From assembly GCF_014202995.1 (NCBI RefSeq), contig NZ_JACHIA010000023.1, positions 1 to 64,000 on the forward strand: a stretch of 64,000 nucleotides of DNA. Direction: 5' to 3'. The notes beneath the pieces are model-generated. The model saw only the letters and a list, made by a program, of their open reading frames with translations, was not told the DNA's origin and ran no database searches. The translations under genes and the position numbers were made by a program. Positions 54,293 to 62,499 of this stretch are shown here, piece by piece (the stretch's first letter is position 1; every line of letters starts with the position of its first letter). The DNA is from Longimicrobium terrae. Its GTDB lineage: Bacteria > Gemmatimonadota > Gemmatimonadetes > Longimicrobiales > Longimicrobiaceae.

Positions 54293-54593
54293 TCTCACGC
54301 AGAGCAGCAGAGGCGCAGAGAAAGAAAACTGCCGTTTCACACGGAGGTCACGGAGGGAGCACGGAGGTCACGGAGGGGCTTTCCCGTGCCTTCCGTGCTT
54401 CTCAACATTCCATGGATCTAGTGGTCAGGGAACGAGATCGTCACCAGACTTCAGCAGCTGCGCGGGCTTCCGTGGTCGCCGCACCTGCGTCAAGTCCGTT
54501 CCTCCGTGACCTCCGTGCATCCTCCGTGTCCTCCGTGTGAAACGGCAGTTTTCTCTTCTGTTTTTCTCTGCTGCTCTGCTGCTCTGCGTGAGG
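54293..54593. repeat. Fold-back repeat, longest copy
   Basis: Left CTCACGCAGAGCAGCAGAGG plus CCGTTTCACACGGAGGTCAC; right CCTCCGTGACCTCCGTGCAT-type sequence, then CTCTGCTGCTCTGCGTGAG. The unpaired centre (about 54380-54500) is the longest of all copies. It fills the 344-bp gap between the decarboxylase and TetR genes. Confidence 0.88.
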
Positions 54594-54601
54594 CTTGTTT
54601 G

Positions 54602-55318
54602 TCAGGTGGACGCGGGGGCGCCGGCCAGCCGGTCGAGCCACTCGGACATCAGGTGCTGTTCGGCGGGGGAAAGCACGCCGGGCGCCTCGGGGAGCACGGC
54701 GCGGAGCGCGACGGCGCGGGCGGCCACTCCGCCACCGGCGGCCTCGTCCGCCTCCGCCGCGGGGACGAGGATGGCGGCAAGGACAGCGTCGCGCACCGCG
54801 TCCGGCAGCCGCGGGTCGCGTGCCTCGGGCGGCGTGGCGATCAGCGACAGCGTCAACCCGTGGCCCGCGGCCGACACCATTCGCGCCGCCAGCGGTACGC
54901 TCACCCGCAGCCGCCCCGCCCGCGCGATCCGCTCGATCTGCGCATGCAGAATCTCGTGCCCGTCCCGCACCGCCGGCGCATCCGCCGCGGTCACCGGGTC
55001 CACGTACAGCAGGGCGTAGGCGGCCGGGTTCGCCAGGCCGAACGCCACGTGCATCTCCCACCCCTTCCGCAGGTCCTCCACCGGATCGTCGGTGGGTACG
55101 CGGCCGGCTTTTTCGCGCACGTAGGCGGCAAGCGTCTCGCGGGCGACTTCCGCCAGCAGCCCGCGCATGTCGCCGAACTGTCGGTAGATGGTGGGCGCCT
55201 GCACGCCGGCCGCGGCACCCACCGCCCGCGTGGACACCGCCTCCCGCCCGCCGCGCGCCAGCAGTTCCGCCGCCGCCCGCACGATGCGCTCCCGTGGCTC
55301 CATCATCTTCTCGCTCAT
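54602..55318 (-). CDS. TetR-family regulator
   Basis: The 238-residue regulator has its helix-turn-helix at about 8-55 (VSTRAVGAAAGVQAPTIYRQ is the recognition segment) and a helical ligand-binding domain. ATG 55318 is used, since the upstream codons are few. It is divergent from the NmrA-like/AKR operon across a 107-bp gap with two TGTTA-type dyads, its likely operators. A redox-active ligand is plausible from the controlled genes but not established. Confidence 0.88.
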   Translation of the reverse strand: MSEKMMEPRERIVRAAAELLARGGREAVSTRAVGAAAGVQAPTIYRQFGDMRGLLAEVARETLAAYVREKAGRVPTDDPVEDLRKGWEMHVAFGLANPAAYALLYVDPVTAADAPAVRDGHEILHAQIERIARAGRLRVSVPLAARMVSAAGHGLTLSLIATPPEARDPRLPDAVRDAVLAAILVPAAEADEAAGGGVAARAVALRAVLPEAPGVLSPAEQHLMSEWLDRLAGAPAST

Positions 55319-55328
55319 GAAAGCCAAT

Positions 55329-55394
55329 ATAACACGATCCTGTTATCGGTGTTGCACAATCGGCGTTAGCGGTGTATTGTTAGCGACGTTAACA
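55329..55394. promoter_or_regulatory. Two TGTTA/TAACA dyads between divergent TetR and NmrA genes
   Basis: ATAACA-N6-TGTTAT (55329-55346) and TGTTA-N7-TAACA (55378-55394) lie 11 and 32 bp from the two starts. The first overlaps the region directly before the TetR ATG, the second before NmrA. Both could be bound by the TetR protein. Confidence 0.65.
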
Positions 55395-55425
55395 GCGGCG
55401 GGCGAATCCAGACCAAGAGCAGGCG

Positions 55426-56322
55426 ATGACGTTCTTCATCACGGGAATCACCGGCAAGGTGGGCGGGGCGGCCGCACGGCGGCTGCTGGACGAGGGGCAC
55501 GGGGTGCGCGCCCTGGTCCGCGATCCGTTCAAGGCAGAGGGATGGCTGCGGAGCGGCGTGGAAATCCTGCAGGGCGACATGAACGACGCGGGCGCCGTCA
55601 GCGCGGGGCTGCAGGGGGTGGACGGGGCGTATCTCATGCTGCCGCCCTTCTTTGTCCCCGGGCCCGGCTTTCCGGAGGCGCGCGCCATCATCCGCGCGTT
55701 CCGGGAGGCGCTGGAGCACGTGCCCCCGCCGCGCGTGGTGGCGCTCTCGTCCATCGGCTCGCACCAGCCTGGCGGACTGGGGATGATCACCGCCACCCGC
55801 ATGCTGGAAGAAGGGCTGCGCGACCAGCCGTTTCCCGTCGCGTTCGTCCGTCCGGGCTCGTTCCTGGAGAACTATCTGCCCAATCTCCAGGCAGCGGCGC
55901 AAACGGGATGGTTCGACAGCTTCCTGCAGCCCGTCGATCGCGGCTTTCCCATGGTCGCCACGGAGGACATCGGCAACCAGGTCGCGCGGCTGCTGGTGGA
56001 CGGCTGGCGGGGGACGAAGATCGTGGAACTCGGCTCGCCCGTCAGCGGCGACGAAATGGCCGCGGCGATGAGCGAGGCGCTGGGCCGGCCGGTGCGGGCG
56101 CGCGCCGTCCCCCGCGAGGAGTGGGAAAGCGGCCTGGCGTCGCGCGGCATGCCGCCGGGCTTCATCCAGCCGTACGTGGAGATGGAGGACGCCTACAACG
56201 CGGGATGGATCGCGTTCGGCGTCCCCGGCACCGAGCCCGTGGCGGCCACCCGCACCCCCGCGCAGCTGTTTGCGCGGGCGCACGGCGAAACCAACGGCGC
56301 CCGTCCGGGCGCGTCATCCTGA
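55426..56322 (+). CDS. NmrA-like NAD(P)-binding protein
   Basis: The 298-residue protein is a Rossmann-fold member of the atypical SDR/NmrA group: FITGITGKVGGAAARRLL (about 3-20) is a GxxGxxG dinucleotide motif, with DM in LQGDMNDA and PFFVPGPGF. It lacks the SDR YxxxK pair, so it may be a quinone-oxidoreductase-like enzyme or a redox sensor. First gene of the TetR-controlled operon; the AKR gene follows 22 bp later. ATG 55426 follows AAGAGCAGGCG. Confidence 0.86.
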   Translation: MTFFITGITGKVGGAAARRLLDEGHGVRALVRDPFKAEGWLRSGVEILQGDMNDAGAVSAGLQGVDGAYLMLPPFFVPGPGFPEARAIIRAFREALEHVPPPRVVALSSIGSHQPGGLGMITATRMLEEGLRDQPFPVAFVRPGSFLENYLPNLQAAAQTGWFDSFLQPVDRGFPMVATEDIGNQVARLLVDGWRGTKIVELGSPVSGDEMAAAMSEALGRPVRARAVPREEWESGLASRGMPPGFIQPYVEMEDAYNAGWIAFGVPGTEPVAATRTPAQLFARAHGETNGARPGASS

Positions 56323-56344
56323 TCTGTAAAAAAGGACTGTGATC

Positions 56345-57229
56345 ATGACGGACATCAGCACCGCAGGCACCTTTCCGCTCGGCGACCTTGTCGTACACCG
56401 CATGGGCTACGGCGCCATGCAGCTTGCCGGGCCCGGCGTGTACGGCCCGCCGCGCCACCACGACGCGGCCCTGGCCGTGCTGCGCGAAGCGGTGGCGAGT
56501 GGGGTCAACCACATCGACACCAGCGACTTCTACGGCCCGCACGTCACCAACCAGATCATCCGCGAGGCGCTGCATCCGTATCCGCGGGACCTCGTCATCG
56601 TCTCCAAGGTGGGCGCGGTGCGCGGGACGGACGCGTCGTGGAATCCCGCGCACACCCCGGCGGAACTGGAAAGCGCCATTCACGACAACCTGCGCAACCT
56701 GGGGCTGGACGCGATCGACGTCGTCAACCTGCGGGTGATGGGCGAGGGGCACGGGCCCAGCGAGGGCTCCATCGAAGAGCGCTTCACCGCGCTGGCGGAG
56801 CTGCAGCGGCGGGGACTGGTGCGGCACCTGGGCCTGAGCAACGTGACCGCGGCGCAGGTGGCGGAGGCGCGGCGTATCGCGCCGGTGGTGTGCGTGCAGA
56901 ACCTGTACAACATGGCGCATCGGGAGGATGACGCGCTGGTGGACCAGCTTGCGGCGGATGGCATCGCCTACGTGCCGTTCTTTCCGCTGGGCGGCTTCAG
57001 CCCCATCCAGTCCGCCACGCTGTCGGACGTGTCTTCGCGGCTCGGCGCCACGCCCATGCAGGTGGCGCTCGCGTGGCTGCTGCACCGCGCGCCCAACATC
57101 CTGCTCATCCCGGGCACCTCGTCCGTCGGCCACCTGCGCGAGAACCTTGCGGCCGCCGCGCTGAAGCTGCCGGAAGACGCCATGGCCGAGCTGAACCACA
57201 TCGGCGACTTCGCCTCCGCCCCCATGTGA
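56345..57229 (+). CDS. Aldo/keto reductase
   Basis: The 294-residue protein has the AKR barrel: MGYGAMQLAG (strand 1), DTSDFYG with catalytic Asp and Tyr, SKVGAVRG for the catalytic Lys, HNL-like strand LGLSNV, and the NADPH-binding C-terminus (IPGTSSVGHLRENL). Reduces aldehydes or ketones using NADPH. The catalytic His position is NLRVMG rather than a canonical HxxD, so the tetrad may be varied. Same operon as the NmrA-like gene. ATG 56345 after an AAAGGACTG-type site. Confidence 0.87.
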   Translation: MTDISTAGTFPLGDLVVHRMGYGAMQLAGPGVYGPPRHHDAALAVLREAVASGVNHIDTSDFYGPHVTNQIIREALHPYPRDLVIVSKVGAVRGTDASWNPAHTPAELESAIHDNLRNLGLDAIDVVNLRVMGEGHGPSEGSIEERFTALAELQRRGLVRHLGLSNVTAAQVAEARRIAPVVCVQNLYNMAHREDDALVDQLAADGIAYVPFFPLGGFSPIQSATLSDVSSRLGATPMQVALAWLLHRAPNILLIPGTSSVGHLRENLAAAALKLPEDAMAELNHIGDFASAPM

Positions 57230-57251
57230 TGCGCAAAGGCGAATAAAAGAA

Positions 57252-57343
57252 CCTCACACAGAGACGCAGAGCCGCAGAGAAGAGGAAAAGAAAGCATCCC
57301 CATCAGTTGTTCTTTCTCTGCGTCTCTGCGGCTCTGTGTGAGG
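57252..57343. repeat. Fold-back repeat, CAGAG type
   Basis: TCACACAGAGACGCAGAGCC with its continuation GCAGAGAAGAG pairs with CTTTCTCTGCGTCTCTGCGG and CTCTGTGTGAGG. About 25 unpaired bases in the centre. It closely resembles the copy at 28.9 kb. Confidence 0.88.
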
Positions 57344-57356
57344 CTTTTCTGTTGAT

Positions 57357-58685
57357 TCAGTGCGCCGGATGCCCGTCCACCAGCACCACGATGACGTCGT
57401 TGACGTTGGTGCCGCTCGGTCCGGTGACGATCAGGTCGCCCGCCGCGCGGAGGAACGGATGCGCGTCGTTGCGGCGCAGCGCATCCTCCGCGTCCAGCCC
57501 GCCCGACTCGCCCCGCGACACCGTTCCGCCGTCCGCAAACCCGCCCGCCGCGTCCGTGGGCCCGTCCACGCCATCCGTCGCGCACGAGGCCACGAGGACG
57601 CCGGATTCGCCGCTCAGCTCCAGCGCCGCGCCCAGCGCGAGTTCCTGGTTCCGCCCGCCGCGGCCGCTTCCCTTAACCGTCACCGTCGTCTCCCCGCCCA
57701 GCAGGAGCGCGACCGGCCGGGTTGATCGCTCGCCGCGCACTTCCAGCCCCAGACGCGCCACCTGCTCGCCCACCGAGCGCGCCTCGCCTTCCACGTCATC
57801 CGCCACGATGCGCGCATCCCAGCCCAGCCGCGCGGCCTCGTCCGCGGCGGCGCGCAGGGCGTCCGCGTTGCGCGCGATCACGTACGCCGACGCACGCGCA
57901 AAGGCGGGATCGAAGTCGTCCGGTGTCTCCGCAACCTGCCCCGCGTCCCCGCGCCGCAGGTGGTTGAGGATGGACGCGGGCGTGTCGATTTCCCAATCCG
58001 CCAGCACCTGCAGGGCGTCTTCGTACGTCGTGGGATCGGGCACCGTCGGCCCGGAGCCGATGGCGTCCAGCGCGCCGCTCACCACGTCGGAGATGGCGAG
58101 CGTGACCACGCGTGCGGGCGCCGCCGCCTGCGCCAGCCGCCCGCCCGCGATGCGCGACAGATGCTTGCGGACACAGTTGATGTCGTTGATCCGCGCGCCG
58201 GAGCGCACCAGGCGGTCCGTCACCCGCTGCAGCTCCGTCAGCGACACGCCGGCCACGGGCGCCGGCCACAGCGCGGACGCGCCGCCGCTCAGCAGGCAGA
58301 GCACCAGGTCGCGCGGCCCCGCGCGGCGCGCCAGCCGCAGCGCATCGGAGGCGCCCGCCAGCCCGCCCGTGTCGGGAACGGGATGCGAGGCTTCCCACAC
58401 CTCGATCCCCGGCAGATCCGCGCCGGCGCCGCCGCGCGTGGTGATGGAGCCCTCCGCGATCCACCCGCCAAAGGTCTCCAGTGCGCCGCGCGCCATCCCC
58501 ACGGCCGCCTTTCCCGCCCCCACCAGCAGCACGCGATCCACCCGCGCGAGGTCGATCTCCTCCGCATCCGCCACAGACAGGCGCGTTCCGTCAACCCGCA
58601 GCGCGCGGAGGACGGCCTCACGCGGGTCCGCGGCGCGGAAGGCGGCGGTCAGAACACGGCGGACGGCGGCGCGAGCGTCGTCCAT
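57357..58685 (-). CDS. Glycerate 2-kinase (GckA/MOFRL type)
   Basis: The 442-residue protein has two domains: N-terminal DUF4147 (about 1-230, with GAGKAAVGMARG and LLSGGASALWPAP) and C-terminal MOFRL (about 330-430, SGRGGRNQELALG, ATDGVDGPTDAAG). It phosphorylates D-glycerate at C2 to give 2-phosphoglycerate. ATG 58685 overlaps the stop of the hydroxyacid dehydrogenase gene (TGATG), which would supply glycerate from hydroxypyruvate or glyoxylate chemistry. Confidence 0.92.
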   Translation of the reverse strand: MDDARAAVRRVLTAAFRAADPREAVLRALRVDGTRLSVADAEEIDLARVDRVLLVGAGKAAVGMARGALETFGGWIAEGSITTRGGAGADLPGIEVWEASHPVPDTGGLAGASDALRLARRAGPRDLVLCLLSGGASALWPAPVAGVSLTELQRVTDRLVRSGARINDINCVRKHLSRIAGGRLAQAAAPARVVTLAISDVVSGALDAIGSGPTVPDPTTYEDALQVLADWEIDTPASILNHLRRGDAGQVAETPDDFDPAFARASAYVIARNADALRAAADEAARLGWDARIVADDVEGEARSVGEQVARLGLEVRGERSTRPVALLLGGETTVTVKGSGRGGRNQELALGAALELSGESGVLVASCATDGVDGPTDAAGGFADGGTVSRGESGGLDAEDALRRNDAHPFLRAAGDLIVTGPSGTNVNDVIVVLVDGHPAH

Positions 58686-59617
58686 CAGGACACCGGAGTG
58701 AGCGGCGGCTGGCCGGAAAGCACCGCCTCGACGTTGCGCGCCGCCAGCATCGCCATCCGGTGCCGCGTCTCGGTCGTCGCCGAGCCGATGTGCGGCAGCA
58801 GCATGACGTTGGGCAGCTCCAGCAGCCCGGGGTGGACCACGGGATCGCGCTCGTACACGTCCAGCCCCGCGCCCGCGAGGTGGCCGTCGCGCAGCGCATC
58901 CACCAGCGCCGCCTCGTCCACCAGCGGGCCGCGCGCGGTGTTGATGAGGAATGCGCCCCGCCGCATCCGCCGCAGCGCGTTCCGGTCCAGCACGTGGCGC
59001 GTGTCCGGCGTCAAAGGCGCGTGCAGGCTCAGCACGTCGCTGGACGACAGCAGTTCATCCCAGGCCACCCACCGCGCACCGGTCTCCGCCTCCGCCGACG
59101 GGTCCAGCCGGGAGCGGGAGTGGTAGATGACGCGCATGCCGAACGGCGCCGCGCGGCGCGCCACCGCCTGCCCGATGCGCCCCATTCCGTAGATGCCCAG
59201 CGTGCGCCCTGCCAGGTCCGCGCCCAGGTAGCCGTCGAACCGCCATCCACCAAAGCCGCCACCGCGCAGACTGCGCTCCGCGGACGAAACGCCGCGCAGC
59301 GTACCCAGGATGAGGGCGAACGCCACGTCCGCCGTCGCGTCCGTCAGAACGTCCGGCGTGTTGGTGACGACGACGCCGCGCGCCCGGCACGCCTCGCGGT
59401 CCACGTGCTCGTATCCCGCGACGGCGTTGGCCACGATACGCAGATTCGGGGCGACGGCGAGCAGTTCGGCGTCCACGCGGTCCGTAAGCACGCAGACGAG
59501 CGCCTCCGCGTCCGCCAGTTCGCCGCGCCATCCATCCGGCCCGGCGACCTCTCCGAGTGGCCGGAGCAGATCGGCGGCCTCGGCGGGGAGCGCAAAAGTG
59601 CAGACGATTCGCGCCAT
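58685..59617 (-). CDS. D-2-hydroxyacid dehydrogenase (glycerate/glyoxylate reductase-like)
   Basis: The 310-residue enzyme has NAD(P)-binding GIYGMGRIGQAVARR (about 142-156), catalytic Arg in NTARGPLVDE, Glu in DVYERDP, and His in PHIGSAT. The N-terminus MARIVCTFALPAEAADLL begins the catalytic domain. It interconverts hydroxypyruvate and D-glycerate or glyoxylate and glycolate; next to glycerate kinase this favours the glycerate reaction. ATG 59617 overlaps the acetyltransferase stop (TGATG). Confidence 0.88.
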   Translation of the reverse strand: MARIVCTFALPAEAADLLRPLGEVAGPDGWRGELADAEALVCVLTDRVDAELLAVAPNLRIVANAVAGYEHVDREACRARGVVVTNTPDVLTDATADVAFALILGTLRGVSSAERSLRGGGFGGWRFDGYLGADLAGRTLGIYGMGRIGQAVARRAAPFGMRVIYHSRSRLDPSAEAETGARWVAWDELLSSSDVLSLHAPLTPDTRHVLDRNALRRMRRGAFLINTARGPLVDEAALVDALRDGHLAGAGLDVYERDPVVHPGLLELPNVMLLPHIGSATTETRHRMAMLAARNVEAVLSGQPPLTPVS

Positions 59618-60156
59618 CAGCCGAGCGGCTTTTCCCACAGGCTGATGCCCGCGGAACCCAGGCCCAGCGCGGTGTGCTCGCGAATGCTCATCTCCCGGAA
59701 TCCCAGCCCGCGCACCACGGGGTGCACCGGCAGCCGCCGGCGCTGAAAGGCCGTCCGCAGCCCGCGGATTCCCTGCCCCGCGAGCCACACTTCCAGCCCG
59801 GAAAGCGCTTCCCGGGCCAGCCCCTGCCGCCGGTGTTCGGGGACGATCATGATCATTCCGATCAGCGCGCGGTCGGCTTCCGGGTTGCCCACCCACCAGC
59901 CCAGCGCGCCTACCGCCTCACCGGTTTCCGCCAGCGTCAGCAGGGCGACGTCGCGGCCGGGCGTGGCGGCGCACCCGGCGATTTCGCCCGCGGCGGCGTC
60001 CGGCGCGGGGCCGGGGAGGCCGGAAAGGATGCGGAAGTGGTCCGCGCACCGCCCGAACATCTCCTGCAGCGCGGCTTCGTCGCCGGGGTGCAGGGTGCGC
60101 AGGACCAGGCGGTCGGTCTCGATTTCCAGCGGGGCGGTGCGCTCGGCGTCCACCAT
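59617..60156 (-). CDS. GNAT acetyltransferase
   Basis: The 179-residue protein fits the RimJ/RimL type: TDRLVLRTLHPGDEAALQEM at the N-terminus, IGMIMIVPEHRRQGLAREAL (acetyl-CoA loop RRQGLA, about 100-119), and a late aromatic strand. The acceptor is unknown. ATG 60156 is chosen as the start just before the fold. It heads the three-gene operon with glycerate dehydrogenase and kinase; whether it regulates them by acetylation is speculative. Confidence 0.85.
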   Translation of the reverse strand: MVDAERTAPLEIETDRLVLRTLHPGDEAALQEMFGRCADHFRILSGLPGPAPDAAAGEIAGCAATPGRDVALLTLAETGEAVGALGWWVGNPEADRALIGMIMIVPEHRRQGLAREALSGLEVWLAGQGIRGLRTAFQRRRLPVHPVVRGLGFREMSIREHTALGLGSAGISLWEKPLG

Positions 60157-60290
60157 GGTTCCGTTCTGCGGGACAGGGCCGGCCCGGACGGGCGCGGCGG
60201 CCGGGAAAGTTGCCCCGGGGCGCCCGAGGGCGTCAAGTTGTACGCCTGCGCCGCGGCGGTCGCGGCCTTCAACCACACCGGGAGCGAGCG

Positions 60291-60482
60291 ATGCAACTGG
60301 AGTCCGCGCACTTCATGCGGACGGGCGACGTGGTGCGCCACGCGGCGGGAAACGAGGGGAGCGTGGTGGACGCGCTCGCCCTGTACGCGGTCGTGCGCTG
60401 GGAAGACGGACGGCAGGAAGAAGTCGATCAGCTGGACCCGCAGATCTTCGTCATTGAGCGGGCCAGCAAGTCCGACAGCTGA
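60291..60482 (+). CDS. Small SH3-like conserved protein
   Basis: The 63-residue protein has a beta-barrel pattern: TGDVVRHAAGNEGSVVDALA and LYAVVRWEDGRQEEVDQLDP, the spacing of a KOW/Tudor-like SH3 barrel (charged turn NEG, W-x-DG, then the binding strand). GGGAGCGAGCG before ATG 60291 is a strong site. No partner gene is evident: it lies divergent from the GNAT gene and 95 bp before the receiver-domain gene. RNA or protein binding is possible. Confidence 0.75.
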   Translation: MQLESAHFMRTGDVVRHAAGNEGSVVDALALYAVVRWEDGRQEEVDQLDPQIFVIERASKSDS

Positions 60483-60577
60483 TCCGTGCTACGGTAGCAG
60501 GTGAGGAAATCATCTTAGACCATGGCGTACAACGACTTGTGTGTTGTACTATTGATGTACTCCCGGAGGTACATCTG

Positions 60578-60976
60578 ATGAGAACTGCCATGGGCGGGGT
60601 GTCTCCCCGCACGGTGCTGATCGTAGAAGATCAGTTGGAAATGCGCGCCATCACCACCGCGTATCTGGAGCACCAGGGATACCGCGTGGTGTCGGCAGGG
60701 GATGGGGTCGAGGGGCTGCGGTGCGCGCGGGAAGTGCACCCGGACCTGATCCTGATGGACATCTCCATTCCCGGACTGGACGGAATCGAGGCGACCGCGG
60801 CGCTCAAGCGCGACCCGGCCACCCGCGACATCCCCATCATCATCGTGAGCGCGCACCCGTACGGTTCGGTGGGCAAGCGTGCGCGCGACGCCGGCTGCGA
60901 CGGCTGGCTGAACAAGCCGTGCGATCCGCGCCGCGTGCTGGAAGAGGTGGAGCGGCGGGTCGGCGCGCCCAACTGA
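60578..60976 (+). CDS. Stand-alone receiver-domain protein (CheY-like)
   Basis: The 132-residue protein is a single receiver domain with acidic pair ED near 16-17, phospho-Asp in LILMDISIPG near 60, Thr/Ser in IIIVSAHP and Lys in LNKPCDP. There is no output domain, so it works through a partner, perhaps one of the kinases lacking a regulator in this window. ATG 60578 with CCCGGAGGTACATCTG upstream. Several GTAC tetramers precede it (60549-60571); significance unclear. Confidence 0.92.
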   Translation: MRTAMGGVSPRTVLIVEDQLEMRAITTAYLEHQGYRVVSAGDGVEGLRCAREVHPDLILMDISIPGLDGIEATAALKRDPATRDIPIIIVSAHPYGSVGKRARDAGCDGWLNKPCDPRRVLEEVERRVGAPN

Positions 60977-61033
60977 CCTGACCCGCGCCGCTCCCCCGCG
61001 GCGTTCTTCAGACCAATCGCTTCTCGACCCCGC

Positions 61034-61333
61034 ATGAGCCACTTCGTCGATCCGAGCTGGTGCGCACGGCTGCACGCCGCGAGTTCGTCCGCCGGCCGGC
61101 CCGCGGCGTCCGATCCGGTCGCGTCCGCCGCGCCTGACACTTCCGCCCCGCCCGCCTCTTCGGCGGTGCCGGGTGATGAAGGTGCGGCTGAGGAGGCGCG
61201 CGCGCCGCTGTTCGTGAAGCGCGAGATCCCCAGCGTGCACGAGTGCGAGCTGTGCGGCACCGTGATGTTCGACCACAACTGCAAGATCATCTGTCCCAAC
61301 TGCGGCTACAAACGGGATTGCAGCGATCCGTGA
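61034..61333 (+). CDS. Small protein with C-terminal zinc ribbon
   Basis: The 99-residue protein has a Pro/Ala/Ser-rich disordered N-half and a C-terminal CELCG-x10-CPNCG zinc-ribbon (ECELCGTVMFDHNCKIICPN and CGYKRDCSDP). Such short ribbons bind zinc and often nucleic acid or a polymerase/ribosome partner. ATG 61034 is clear by spacing after the receiver gene. It is followed by a terminator. Family not recognised. Confidence 0.7.
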   Translation: MSHFVDPSWCARLHAASSSAGRPAASDPVASAAPDTSAPPASSAVPGDEGAAEEARAPLFVKREIPSVHECELCGTVMFDHNCKIICPNCGYKRDCSDP

Positions 61334-61386
61334 GCCGCCATCATCCGCCTTGCGATCGACGAGTGCAGAAGGCGGAGTAAAATCAG

Positions 61387-61422
61387 AACGCGTGCTGCCT
61401 CATGCACTTGGCAGCACGCGTT
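61387..61422 (+). terminator. Terminator after zinc-ribbon gene
   Basis: AACGCGTGCTGCC and GGCAGCACGCGTT form a 13-bp stem with a 10-base loop, then TCGTTTAT. Confidence 0.85.
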
Positions 61423-61533
61423 TCGTTTATGCCGGAAGATCTTCCGCCCACGCTCATTCCGCCCTCCAGTCCGTCCACTTCCCCGTTTCTACGTTCCGTC
61501 CCATAATACCTGCACGCAACTCGGTAAAACGAA

Positions 61534-61565
61534 GAAGGCCACCCGCTCAAAAACGGGTGGCCTTC
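61534..61565 (+). terminator. Second terminator with no gene before it
   Basis: GAAGGCCACCCG and CGGGTGGCCTTC form a 12-bp stem with loop CTCAAAAA, followed by CTACC rather than a T-run. Between this and the previous terminator (61423-61533) no open frame is credible, so a small RNA of about 100-130 bases may end here. The 321-bp gap 61334-61654 holds nothing else. Confidence 0.5.
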
Positions 61566-61654
61566 CTACCCCGGCATGATCAGTCCGCTGACCCGGAGGC
61601 CAACTCTGCGGCGACCACGGAACGGGGAATAACGCCCTGAATCTAACCGTTGCC

Positions 61655-62437
61655 ATGCACCCCGCACAAGCTCCGCTGCTTACTCTTGCAACGCTGCACC
61701 GCGCACTTTCGGAGCAGCGCCTGAACTCCTATCAACATGCGGGTGACCGCGACGAGGTGGATGGCGTGGCCAGGTACATCTGGAACATGGCACTGTGCGG
61801 AACTCTCCACTCCTCCCTTCATGTATTCGAGGTCACCCTGCGAAACGCCATCTTCACGACGTCCGTGAAGCTGGTGGACACCTCGAACCTCGTGATGCCG
61901 GACATCCCGTGCTGGTTGGACGCGGCGAACTCGACCCTGCTGTATGACGATGAAGCGGCCGAGGTAAGGCGGGCCAAGAGTTACCTGGGCACGGATCGCA
62001 AGCAGCGAACGCCCGGCCACCTGGTTGCAAAGCTTGGATTCGGCTTCTGGGTGCAGCTTACCGCTCGCGCGTACAACGAACTTCGTGCCGACGGACCCAG
62101 GCTCTGGCCGAGAGGCCTGTCAGGCGTGTTCCCGTTCAAGTGGCCGCCGGGCTCAAAGAAGATCGTAGCTGACCACGGTGACCGGGAGATGGTCTTTGCG
62201 CGCCTGCACAAGATTCGAACACTCCGGAACCGCATCGCCCACCATGAGGCGATATGGGAACTTGACCTGGAACGGGAATACGGCGGGATTCTCGAGATGC
62301 TTGGATGGATGAGCCCCCGCATGCACAGTGCGGTCAGCGAGTTGGACAGGTTTCCGGTGGTTCTCGCAGCCGGACCCGGGAGCTACCGACGGGAAGCGGA
62401 ACTCCTGCTCCGCACCCCATCCGAGCGAACCACTTGA
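61655..62437 (+). CDS. Abi-like (Abi_2) HEPN protein, putative abortive-infection gene
   Basis: The 260-residue protein has the late motif LHKIRTLRNRIAHHEAIW, containing RNRIAHHE, the RNxxxH signature of HEPN RNases in the Abi_2 (AbiD/AbiF) family. The N-terminal half (LRNAIFTTSVKL, YLGTDRKQRTPGHLVAKLG, FGFWVQL) also matches that family. In phage-defence systems such proteins degrade RNA on infection. It stands alone with no antitoxin or methylase neighbour. Base composition is about 53-57 percent GC in two sampled 60-base lines, well below its neighbours, indicating transfer. ATG 61655. Confidence 0.8.
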   Translation: MHPAQAPLLTLATLHRALSEQRLNSYQHAGDRDEVDGVARYIWNMALCGTLHSSLHVFEVTLRNAIFTTSVKLVDTSNLVMPDIPCWLDAANSTLLYDDEAAEVRRAKSYLGTDRKQRTPGHLVAKLGFGFWVQLTARAYNELRADGPRLWPRGLSGVFPFKWPPGSKKIVADHGDREMVFARLHKIRTLRNRIAHHEAIWELDLEREYGGILEMLGWMSPRMHSAVSELDRFPVVLAAGPGSYRREAELLLRTPSERTT

Positions 62438-62499
62438 CGCGGGTTCTCGCCGACAGGCCAGATCCAACCAGGTGGGCGGCGCAGTTGGCGCAACGCTGA

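Noticed and set aside
60541-60571. GTAC tetramers before the receiver-domain gene as an operator
   Set aside because: Spacing is irregular and no dyad larger than the tetramer itself is present.
61350-61640. A 96-codon plus-strand frame after the zinc-ribbon gene
   Set aside because: It spans a terminator and a second hairpin, has no ribosome site and no recognisable motif.
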